This document shows positions 1 through 5,704 of a DNA stretch of 64,000 bases, piece by piece. Made by a program: the position numbers and the translations under genes. Numbering within the stretch: the first letter of the stretch is position 1; each line of letters starts with the position of its first letter. The DNA lies in assembly GCF_022346425.1 (NCBI RefSeq), contig NZ_JAKRCW010000011.1, positions 1 to 64,000 on the forward strand, given 5' to 3'. This DNA is from Pseudoglutamicibacter albus (GTDB taxonomy: Bacteria > Actinomycetota > Actinomycetes > Actinomycetales > Micrococcaceae). A model generated the notes under the pieces. That model had not been told where the DNA came from. It was given only the letters and a program-made list of their open reading frames with translations, and searched no databases.

Positions 1-370
1 TCCCAAGGTTCGGTTTCACGTCGTTCTTCTTCGCATGAGTTCCCCGCGCCTGCGGGGATGATCCCGACACCACCGACGGCGACCTCACCGCGGCGCGGAG
101 TTCCCCGCGCCTGCGGGGATGATCCCATCAAAGACGTCGACCCACCAAAACCGAAGCGGAGTTCCCCGCGCCTGCGGGAATGATCCCCCCACCGTCACCA
201 CGCTTCGCGATAATCGTCTGAGTTCCCCGCGCCTGCGGGGATGATCCCAAGGTTCGGTTTCACGTCGTTCTTCTTCGCATGAGTTCCCCGCGCCTGCGGG
301 GATGATCCCGACACCACCGACGGCGACCTCACCGCGGCGCGGAGTTCCCCGCGCCTGCGGGGATGCTCCG
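1..370 (+). CRISPR. CRISPR array (type I-E-like), distal end
   Basis: Six 29-bp repeats at 37-65, 98-126, 159-187, 220-248, 281-309 and 342-370 are separated by 32-nt spacers, giving a 61-bp period; bases 1-4 are the tail of one more repeat, so the array continues upstream. The repeat begins GAGTTCCCCGCGC and ends GGGGATGATCCC, with the CCCCGC/GCGGGG stem typical of type I-E arrays. The third repeat has one G-to-A change, and the last ends GCTCCG instead of GATCCC, the usual decay of the leader-distal repeat. Leader and cas genes would therefore lie to the left, outside the window, with transcription on the plus strand. Spacer order is A-B-C-D-A-B: the spacers at 5-36 and 66-97 recur identically at 249-280 and 310-341. 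No cas gene is in the window, so the subtype rests on the repeat alone. Confidence 0.96.
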
Positions 371-448
371 GTGTGCAGTTAGTCGCCTATCCCGTTTCCC
401 TTATCCGCACCTGGGCGATGAATTTTCGGTACCCTTGATTGTGTTTCA

Positions 449-1375
449 TTAGCTTTGGGGAAAGCTTGCCGCGCTGTAGCAACGCTGCGCGGCAAGCTTG
501 CCGTCATGCTTCACCTGGTCAATCTCCGGTGTGCTCGATCCTCGCCGGAATTGCGTAAAGCTCACAACACCCTTACCGCTTTCTGCCAACCACTTAGCCG
601 AATCCTCAGTAGCTGACTCTCCATCTGCCGTGATCAGATTGTTGGCAAAGTCCGATGGCACTGGACGGCCGCCAAGCTGACTCTCTCCGCACTCAAATGC
701 TTCACGCCCTGCCTTCCAACGGCCATAAATTCCAGCCTTGGATTCCTCGAAGGTAGCTTGCACGCTCACCACATCATAGGTGTAGCCGCCTTCGTCCAAA
801 GTAGCAGCGACCTCCTGCGCCGAACCTTGCGATTTCAGCACCGTATCAATGACATAGTTCGTGCCATCCTTGCGCAAGTCCGTCTGTAGCTTACGGCTGA
901 GCATGGACGATTCTTCATGCACTAACGCAGCAAACTCCATTGGTGCGAACGTGTACCCTTGGGCTTCAAGTTCTTTCACCAATGGAGTTTTCAGACGATC
1001 CAGATTACCACTGTCCAGCTCATGCTGAATGATCTTCTCTTTGAACATATCCGGGTCACACTGCACATAACCAGGAACATCATTCAAGCGTTCCCGCTGC
1101 ACGGTTCCCTTACCAGCACCGGGCGGTCCAGCCATCACAATGGCTCGTCCCTCGTGCTTGATTTCACCGCGCTTAGCCGAATCATCAATCACCTCTTGCA
1201 TCCACTTCTTATGCAAAAGCTCTCGTTCGGCTGTAGCACGTGGCCGCGATCCGCTTTGAATAAAATACTGTTCTTGTTTGATGGTCGAGTATGCCCCGCG
1301 AGGGTTCATATCAGGATCAGCCATCACCTGACGCAGCGCCGCGTAATGTCGTTCTATCGATTCGTCGTTAGCCAA
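449..1375 (-). CDS. Zeta-type toxin (UDP-GlcNAc kinase family)
   Basis: A 308-aa P-loop protein of the zeta/PezT kind; the family phosphorylates UDP-N-acetylglucosamine and so blocks cell-wall synthesis. The Walker A is AGPPGAGKGT at about residues 82-91. It is followed by QCDPDMFKEK (about 105-114, the usual substrate-binding aspartate region), a HEESS motif near 153-157, VIDTVL near 175-180, and an arginine-bearing segment GRWKAGRE near 218-225. The start is ATG. It lies 26 nt downstream of the HTH antitoxin gene on the same strand, the usual antitoxin-first order. The ~80-residue N-terminal extension before the P-loop is longer than in the smallest zeta toxins. Toxin identity is well supported by motifs and context; activity and exact substrate are inferred. 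Confidence 0.85.
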   Translation of the reverse strand: MANDESIERHYAALRQVMADPDMNPRGAYSTIKQEQYFIQSGSRPRATAERELLHKKWMQEVIDDSAKRGEIKHEGRAIVMAGPPGAGKGTVQRERLNDVPGYVQCDPDMFKEKIIQHELDSGNLDRLKTPLVKELEAQGYTFAPMEFAALVHEESSMLSRKLQTDLRKDGTNYVIDTVLKSQGSAQEVAATLDEGGYTYDVVSVQATFEESKAGIYGRWKAGREAFECGESQLGGRPVPSDFANNLITADGESATEDSAKWLAESGKGVVSFTQFRRGSSTPEIDQVKHDGKLAAQRCYSAASFPQS

Positions 1376-1401
1376 CGATTCACCCTTCGGTTGCTCGCTA
1401 C

Positions 1402-1860
1402 CTAATCAGCCGTCTTCATCAAAACTTCATCGTAAGTAGCAGCGTCAATCAGCTCATGCCGCAGCGCGTCACCTACTTCTTCCCAAGTTCCGTCCAGGCT
1501 CTCTTCATACTCGCCGTATTCGTTCGCCCAAGGAGTCGGCTTATACGGCCATGCAACCAACTGGCGCACCAGTTCCTCACGGTCGATAAACCCGGCCGCG
1601 TACCGCTGGCACACTTCATAAGGGCTTGCAGCGTTGAACTCACCAACCACAGCCGGTACAGCCTGAGCACGCTGCAACGCCTTCGCCACCGCTGGCTGAG
1701 ACATACCCAGCAACGCCGCCATCTCACGCTGAGTCATCCCACCAGCAGCAGCCTTCAAAGTGCGCTTGTAGTCCAGCGCATCAACCTCTAAACGCTGCCG
1801 AGCTTTCAACAACTGCGCACGCATTTCATCATGCTGCGGACGTTCCATCAGCTGGCTCAT
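1402..1860 (-). CDS. PezA-like HTH antitoxin, paralogue 1 (paired with zeta toxin)
   Basis: A 152-aa protein with a helix-turn-helix at about residues 42-62 (MTQREMAALLGMSQPAVAKA) and a C-terminal domain carrying the block CQRYAAGFIDREELVRQLVA. A strong AGGAGG Shine-Dalgarno stands just before the ATG at 1860. Size, N-terminal HTH plus C-terminal domain, and its place directly upstream of the zeta toxin fit a PezA-like autorepressing antitoxin. Two paralogues lie at 2331-2789 and 3050-3517. A plausible promoter (TTGATC, 17-bp spacer, TTATAT on the minus strand) overlaps the palindrome at 1905-1918, which suggests autorepression. Antitoxin function is inferred from architecture and position rather than a named family match. 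Confidence 0.78.
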   Translation of the reverse strand: MSQLMERPQHDEMRAQLLKARQRLEVDALDYKRTLKAAAGGMTQREMAALLGMSQPAVAKALQRAQAVPAVVGEFNAASPYEVCQRYAAGFIDREELVRQLVAWPYKPTPWANEYGEYEESLDGTWEEVGDALRHELIDAATYDEVLMKTAD

Positions 1861-1904
1861 AACAACCTCCTAAACCTCGAAACAAACATTCCTTCACTTC
1901 AAAT

Positions 1905-1918
1905 ATAACATTAGTTAT
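1905..1918 (-). promoter_or_regulatory. Palindromic operator of antitoxin 1
   Basis: ATAAC-ATTA-GTTAT, two 5-bp inverted half-sites with a 4-bp centre. It sits between a TTGATC -35-like and a TTATAT -10-like element on the minus strand. The same design occurs before both paralogues (2834-2847, 3551-3564), which supports an autoregulatory operator. Confidence 0.65.
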
Positions 1919-1927
1919 CATTGTGGA

Positions 1928-2095
1928 TCAAGGGTTTTCACTCGATAGTGACCGGTAAATACTCGCTGCGCTTACACCTAGAATCTTGCCGATCTGCGCA
2001 TAGCTTTTCCCTTCCTCGCGCAGCTGCCGCGCCGTCGCGGTGCGGTCTGCATCCATGACGCGCGGCCGCCCTCCGACTTTCCCCTGGGCGCGCAT
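1928..2095 (-). pseudogene. Serine recombinase C-terminal HTH remnant 1
   Basis: Minus-strand translation gives 55 residues: GGRPRVMDADRTATARQL, then REEGKSYAQIGKILGVSAAS and IYRSL, ending at TGA. This is the C-terminal Hin-type DNA-binding HTH of small serine recombinases (resolvase/invertase). The catalytic N-terminal domain with its serine is absent, and an in-frame TAG lies one codon before the first ATG, so it is a fragment and not a working recombinase. It lies between the solitary CRISPR repeat (2120-2148) and the antitoxin 1 promoter. A closely similar piece at 2857-2933 is placed the same way relative to antitoxin 2. Confidence 0.75.
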
Positions 2096-2119
2096 GCGCT
2101 AAACCTCGGCGGGTGTTCT

Positions 2120-2148
2120 GAGTTCCCCGCGCCTGCGGGGATGATCCC
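2120..2148 (+). repeat. Solitary perfect CRISPR repeat
   Basis: A full 29-bp copy identical to the array consensus, in the same orientation, about 1.75 kb beyond the array end, with no second repeat 61 bp to either side. Bases 2149-2180 would be in spacer position. It lies between resolvase remnant 1 and the 3' side of antitoxin gene 2, so it marks a boundary between two antitoxin cassettes. Confidence 0.9.
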
Positions 2149-2330
2149 TTTCTCCGTTCAGGGGTAGCTCTAGACGAGTTACCGAGCGTCCGAAAATTGG
2201 CCGGGTTAGATTTGGTCGCGTTTGGCCCGTTAGGGTCCATTGCAGGGTCTGCGTTGACGCTCTGTAGTGCTTCGTAGTGTCATGCAACTGTCTCGTCTAG
2301 ACTCACACTTTTCTCCTTTAGGGTGCGCGA
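2149..2330. other. Intergenic segment with dispersed inverted repeat
   Basis: No supported gene. TCTAGACGAG at 2169-2178 is inverted at 2292-2301 (CTCGTCTAGA). The flanks also resemble each other (TTTCTCCGTTCAGGGG beside the solitary repeat at 2149, TTTCTCCTTTAGGG near 2309). The middle holds two GTTAG/TTGG-rich near-repeats around 2195-2240. It could be the ends of a decayed insertion; no transposase is present. Confidence 0.4.
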
Positions 2331-2789
2331 CTAGTCGGCCAGTTGGTTGAACACTTCCTCATAGATTGAGTCATCAATCAAACCAAACATGACAGCGTTC
2401 TCCACGTCCGTAAACGTACCGGAGGTGACGCCCTGGACTTCGCCAAATTCATTGAACTTCGGCGTATCGTTGTACGGCCACGCTACCAGCTCGCGCACAA
2501 CTTCTTCGCGGCTAATCAGCCCAGCAGCGTACCGCTGGCACACCTCATGCGGTGACGCAGCTTTGAAGTCCGCAACAGCATCAGGAACCTTTGCAGCACG
2601 CTTCAAAGCTGTAGCAATTGCTGGCTGCGACAAGCGCACGATTTCCGCAATTTGCTTCTGTGTCATTTGTTTAGCGGCCGCCCTCAGCTTCCGCTTATAG
2701 TCCAGCAGCGCAACCTCCGATAGCTCTCTGGCGCGCAGCAAATCAGCTGCTATCTCACTATCGCGTGGCGATTCAAGAACCTGGTTCAT
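2331..2789 (-). CDS. PezA-like HTH antitoxin, paralogue 2 (no toxin)
   Basis: A 152-aa paralogue of the protein at 1402-1860, the same length, with HTH MTQKQIAEIVRLSQPAIATA at about 42-61 and the block CQRYAAGLISREEVVRELVA followed by WPYN. The ATG at 2789 follows a GGAGGT Shine-Dalgarno at good spacing. Both reading-frame ends are intact and the fold-defining motifs are kept, so it looks functional rather than decayed. No zeta toxin follows: downstream lie only the 2149-2330 segment, the solitary CRISPR repeat and remnant 1. It may be an orphan antitoxin that neutralises or cross-represses the neighbouring system. Product inferred by paralogy. Confidence 0.72.
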   Translation of the reverse strand: MNQVLESPRDSEIAADLLRARELSEVALLDYKRKLRAAAKQMTQKQIAEIVRLSQPAIATALKRAAKVPDAVADFKAASPHEVCQRYAAGLISREEVVRELVAWPYNDTPKFNEFGEVQGVTSGTFTDVENAVMFGLIDDSIYEEVFNQLAD

Positions 2790-2833
2790 GACTACCTCCT
2801 AAGACGGGAAATCAGAATCCTTGCATTTCAATT

Positions 2834-2847
2834 ATAATATGTGTTAT
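2834..2847 (-). promoter_or_regulatory. Palindromic operator of antitoxin 2
   Basis: ATAAT-ATGT-GTTAT, with one half-site mismatch to the operator at 1905-1918. On the minus strand it partly overlaps a perfect TATAAT -10 element (about 2836-2831). It lies between resolvase remnant 2 and the gene, as in cassette 1. Confidence 0.6.
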
Positions 2848-2856
2848 AGGCGATTA

Positions 2857-2933
2857 CTAGGGATGTAGGTTCAAAGCTCTATGAATGCTCGCTGCGCTAA
2901 CACCTAGAATCTTGCCGATCTGTGCGTAGCTTT
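2857..2933 (-). pseudogene. Serine recombinase C-terminal HTH remnant 2
   Basis: Minus-strand reading gives SYAQIGKILGVSAASIHRAL and NLHP, then TAG. This is nearly the same HTH as remnant 1 but shorter: it begins directly at the edge of the CRISPR repeat 2934-2962. Nucleotide identity with remnant 1 over the shared core is visibly high. The catalytic domain is absent. The junction with the repeat suggests that recombination or insertion at CRISPR repeats shaped this locus. Confidence 0.72.
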
Positions 2934-3023
2934 GAGTTCCCCGCGCTGGCGGGGATGGCCCGTGGCGTGGCGGCGTCGGGGCTGGGTTGTTCTTGAGCTC
3001 CCCGCACCTGCGGGGATGATCCC
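2934..3023 (+). CRISPR. Two-repeat CRISPR mini-array, degenerate
   Basis: Repeat-like copies at 2934-2962 (five differences from consensus, including GGCCCG for GATCCC at the end) and 2995-3023 (two differences) enclose exactly 32 nt (2963-2994), the spacer length of the main array. Orientation is the same as the main array. It lies between remnant 2 and the 3' end of antitoxin gene 3. One crRNA-like RNA could in principle come from it, but the left repeat is altered in the stem (CTGGC for CCTGC). The spacer has no obvious match in the window. Confidence 0.85.
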
Positions 3024-3049
3024 GACCTGGATGTGCCTCTACTCTGGGG

Positions 3050-3517
3050 TCACTCTGCCGTCTTCCGTGCTTCGTTGCGATCGGCAATCTCGTCGTACAG
3101 CTCGTCGTCGATCAATCCACAGCTCAACGCGCGGTCCAGGTCATCAACCGAACCCGGAGCGTCCATCAGCAAATCGTCGAACAAATCGTTGGTTTGTGCC
3201 TGCGGTACGTACTCCCAACGCGTCAACTCATCCACAAGCTGCGCGCGATCAATCAGGCCAGCGGCATATCGTTCACAAATCTCATAGGGATCTGCGCCAG
3301 AAAAACCTTCACAAGGCATCGAGATTGACGCAGACCGCTGCAAGATCTTCTGAACATTCGGTTGCGAAACCCTCAACAGGCTGGCAATCTCCGTCTGAGG
3401 CAATCCAAGCTGTTGCAGCCGTAGCAGATTGCGCCGGTAATCCAGCTCTGCGATGTTCCGCAAATACTGTGCTTTCCGTGCAGCGAGTACTTCAGGGGGA
3501 ACGTTTTTCATCGTCAT
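3050..3517 (-). CDS. PezA-like HTH antitoxin, paralogue 3 (no toxin)
   Basis: A 155-aa paralogue of the proteins at 1402-1860 and 2331-2789, more divergent. HTH LPQTEIASLLRVSQPNVQKI lies at about 38-57, followed by ADPYEICERYAAGLIDRAQL and a TRWEY in place of AWPY. The start chosen is ATG 3517, eight bases after GGAGGT; an upstream in-frame GTG at 3532 overlaps that Shine-Dalgarno and is unlikely. The C-terminus LIDDELYDEIADR matches the LIDDSIYEEVF end of paralogue 2. No toxin gene follows; the next element is the CRISPR mini-array. Its promoter carries the cleanest copy of the shared operator (3551-3564). Function inferred. Confidence 0.7.
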   Translation of the reverse strand: MTMKNVPPEVLAARKAQYLRNIAELDYRRNLLRLQQLGLPQTEIASLLRVSQPNVQKILQRSASISMPCEGFSGADPYEICERYAAGLIDRAQLVDELTRWEYVPQAQTNDLFDDLLMDAPGSVDDLDRALSCGLIDDELYDEIADRNEARKTAE

Positions 3518-3550
3518 AGTGTCTACCTCCACTTCTAGCCTACCGAAAAT

Positions 3551-3564
3551 ATAACCAGAGTTAT
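3551..3564 (-). promoter_or_regulatory. Palindromic operator of antitoxin 3
   Basis: ATAAC-CAGA-GTTAT, perfect 5-bp arms and 4-bp centre, overlapping a TTATAT/TATATT -10-like element on the minus strand about 35 bp upstream of the start. Third member of the motif family at 1905 and 2834. Confidence 0.65.
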
Positions 3565-3656
3565 ACTGCTATTTTGTGAGCGCCCGCCTGCCGCTCGATG
3601 CACCGCTTCAACTATGCTGAAATGAACGGCCCACACAATCCTTAAGGGAGCGCTTC

Positions 3657-3935
3657 ATGGCTATTTTCGCGGTTGAATACACCTACATCGACGACGCCGA
3701 ACTCATCCAGAAACACCGGCCCGAACACCGTGCGTTCCTCACCGAACAACGCAAAGCCGGCACCGTACTCCTCTCCGGCCCCAAGGTAACCGAACCAGGT
3801 AGCGCCCTCATCATCGTCCGCGCCGACACCGCCGACGAAGCCGGCCGAGTCCTCGACGCCGACCCTTTCAACCATCACGGCATCATCACCCACCGCGCGA
3901 TCGCGGAATGGAACGTCGTCATCGGCGAGCTCTAA
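3657..3935 (+). CDS. YciI family protein
   Basis: A 92-aa single-domain protein of the YciI fold (ferredoxin-like dimeric alpha/beta barrel). It opens MAIFAVEYTYIDD and has the family pattern of a conserved histidine (HRPEHRAFL, about 20-28), a GTVLLSGP strand, and a late DPFNHHGI segment. Length is normal for the family. The ATG at 3657 follows AAGGGAG. The family is related to muconolactone-isomerase-like enzymes and some members act in aromatic turnover, but its role here is unknown. It stands alone at the edge of the accessory region and is not obviously in an operon. Confidence 0.8.
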   Translation: MAIFAVEYTYIDDAELIQKHRPEHRAFLTEQRKAGTVLLSGPKVTEPGSALIIVRADTADEAGRVLDADPFNHHGIITHRAIAEWNVVIGEL

Positions 3936-4052
3936 AGCAAAACCACACCGCCCGGCCACTCCGGAGCGACCGATGGGGCAATAACACCCACTAACGATCA
4001 TTTTCGGCTACTCCGGTAGAATGACCCGAGCCTCAGGAGGGAGAGCGGCACT

Positions 4053-4412
4053 GTGGCTACGAAGTTCGACATTGAGGAACGCTGGCCCGAGCGGCGCGTG
4101 TTCTTTCGCGATGTGAAGCCGTATGAAATCCCCGGAAGTCTGGATGATTTGCAAGGACCAAGCGGCGGTGTAGTCGAGTTACCTCACACAGTGCTGTGGG
4201 CACCGGGTGGCGGCCGTGTCGATCTTGATACTGAAGGCGGGGTAGGCCTGGCATATCGGGCGGTGTTGGCTGATGGCACCGTTGCAGATCAGGTAGCGAT
4301 TGTGAACCGGGACCGGCTCGTGGCTGTGTGGTCGGAGTTGCTGTTGCCACGGCGTGTACGCGAGTTGTGGGAGAGTCGGTTCCCTGAGCTGTGCGCTGCG
4401 GCGGGCGCGTGA
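4053..4412 (+). CDS. Hypothetical protein, 119 aa
   Basis: Not recognised. GTG start at 4053 with a strong CAGGAGGGAG Shine-Dalgarno; a TAGAAT -10-like element lies near 4016. The sequence is soluble and mixed alpha/beta, with no signal peptide, ending in a helical segment LLLPRRVRELWESRFPELC. It is followed after 18 bp by a small perfect stem-loop and then by the VbhA-like antitoxin gene on the same strand. Position in a stretch rich in antitoxins makes an accessory or toxin-antitoxin-related role possible, but nothing in the sequence proves it. Confidence 0.55.
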   Translation: MATKFDIEERWPERRVFFRDVKPYEIPGSLDDLQGPSGGVVELPHTVLWAPGGGRVDLDTEGGVGLAYRAVLADGTVADQVAIVNRDRLVAVWSELLLPRRVRELWESRFPELCAAAGA

Positions 4413-4430
4413 GCCAAGACAGTGATGGTC

Positions 4431-4450
4431 AGAGGAACAAGATTTCCTCT
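4431..4450 (+). other. Small stem-loop between 4053-4412 and the VbhA-like gene
   Basis: AGAGGAA-CAAGAT-TTCCTCT, a perfect 7-bp inverted repeat about 40 bp before the start of the antitoxin-like gene. No T-run follows, so an operator or RNA stem is as likely as a terminator. Confidence 0.4.
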
Positions 4451-4488
4451 TCCGTCGCACGATCCTGACCAAGCGAGAGGAAGCTGGC

Positions 4489-4683
4489 ATGGCCGCACCG
4501 GATTGCAACACCGTAACCAAGACTGAACGTGCTCGTCGTGTCTCCGAAGCGATCCACAGCAGCGAAATGGAAGGCCTGACGGTAACGGATCCCACGCGCG
4601 CAGACGCGGACGAGTACATCGCCGGCCGCATAGACTGCGACGAGCTAGTGGCACGCGTCCGCACACGCTACGGTCTCCACTGA
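4489..4683 (+). CDS. Orphan VbhA-like Fic antitoxin
   Basis: A 64-aa protein with the Fic-inhibitory helix motif (S/T)xxxE(G/N), seen as SSEMEG at about residues 25-30. It is followed by the small helical C-terminal part of VbhA-like antitoxins: DADEYIAGRIDCDELVARVR. ATG at 4489 follows GAGAGGAAG. VbhA-type antitoxins block the ATP site of a Fic AMP-transferase toxin, normally encoded directly downstream. Here the next gene is an opposing MBL hydrolase, and no HxFx(D/E)GNGR Fic motif was seen in the window. It is either a relic of a lost pair or an orphan acting on a toxin elsewhere. Confidence 0.68.
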   Translation: MAAPDCNTVTKTERARRVSEAIHSSEMEGLTVTDPTRADADEYIAGRIDCDELVARVRTRYGLH

Positions 4684-4771
4684 ATCTGTCGCCCGTACCT
4701 CGACCCCGCACTGACACCGTCACTCAACCGCGCAAAACGGCCCCGTTTCCCTGCCTGGATCTAAACCCCAC

Positions 4772-5677
4772 TCACCCCAGCACCGGCTGCTCGGCGAGCG
4801 CGTAGCGGTTGCCTGTGCGCGCCACTGAGATGGGGCCGTGGAACTGGGTTGCGACTTGTTCTGCCCACCACTGCTCGGGCGCGACTCCGGCGAGGTGGGA
4901 CAACACCAAGCGGCCCACGCCGGCTTCCTGCGCCACTGCTCCGGCATCGGCCGGTGAGGTGTGGGAGCAGGCTTGGTGGTTCAGGAACGCGCCAGAGAAA
5001 CCTTGTTCTTTATAGAAGTCAAGGTTCACGGCCTCATGCACCAGAATGTCCGCACCCCGCGCCAATTCGACGAGGGCCTCGGATTTAGCGGTGTCTCCCG
5101 AGAACACGATGGAGCCTTCGGCGGTGTCGAATCGGAACGCGAACGCCGGGTAGACCGGCGGGTGGTCCACCAACGTCGCCGTCACCTTCACCGCGTCGTC
5201 TTGGTACACCTCGAAGATCGGCTCCTCAGGGACCGTGATTTCTTCGGTCTGCACCAGCTCGTGCAGGTTGGGGCGGGCCTCATCCTGGATCCGGATGTCG
5301 ATATCGTAGGAGAACCCCTCGAGAGTCTTGCCCACCAGCTCCGCGGTCCCGGCCAGCTCCTCGCCGCCCTCGCGCTGCGGGTCCTTACCTGGCCCCACAA
5401 TCCGGAACGGCTCCGTGAACCCCTCAACCGGTTTACCCCAGTTCCACAGCAGGAAACCCGGTAGCTCCACCACGTGGTCAGAGTGCAAGTGAGTCACGAA
5501 ACCAGCCGTGAAATGTTTGCCTTTCAACCCGGCCTCAGCGGCAGCTCGTGTGCAGCCCAGCCCGAAATCGATCAAATAAAACCTGTCCCCCACCCACACC
5601 GCGGAGCAAATACCGGGTTCGCTCCCGCGGATCGCCGGGCCTGCAGCCGTGCCAAGGGTGATCAGTTCAACGCTCAT
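4772..5677 (-). CDS. MBL-fold metallohydrolase (RNase Z/arylsulfatase-like)
   Basis: A 301-aa metallo-beta-lactamase-fold enzyme with the zinc motif THLHSDHV (His63, His65, Asp67, His68), a second metal site in FSGDTAKS, HEAVN, and LSHLAG near the C-terminus. There is no signal peptide, so it is cytoplasmic. It is 27 nt downstream of the aldehyde dehydrogenase gene on the same strand and probably cotranscribed. In this context it could hydrolyse a lactone, thioester or ester intermediate of the adjoining pathway. The substrate cannot be read from the sequence. ATG start at 5677. Confidence 0.8.
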   Translation of the reverse strand: MSVELITLGTAAGPAIRGSEPGICSAVWVGDRFYLIDFGLGCTRAAAEAGLKGKHFTAGFVTHLHSDHVVELPGFLLWNWGKPVEGFTEPFRIVGPGKDPQREGGEELAGTAELVGKTLEGFSYDIDIRIQDEARPNLHELVQTEEITVPEEPIFEVYQDDAVKVTATLVDHPPVYPAFAFRFDTAEGSIVFSGDTAKSEALVELARGADILVHEAVNLDFYKEQGFSGAFLNHQACSHTSPADAGAVAQEAGVGRLVLSHLAGVAPEQWWAEQVATQFHGPISVARTGNRYALAEQPVLG

Positions 5678-5704
5678 GTCAATGTCCTTTTAGTTATGTG
5701 CCCG

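Noticed and set aside
1928-2095. The recombinase-like frame as a working DNA invertase.
   Set aside because: Only the C-terminal HTH is present; the catalytic serine domain is missing and the upstream frame is stopped by TAG.
4179-4723. Minus-strand open frames of 161 and 144 codons opposite the 4053-4683 genes.
   Set aside because: Ser/Arg-rich compositions typical of antisense frames; the plus-strand genes have good ribosome-binding sites and one has a recognised antitoxin motif.
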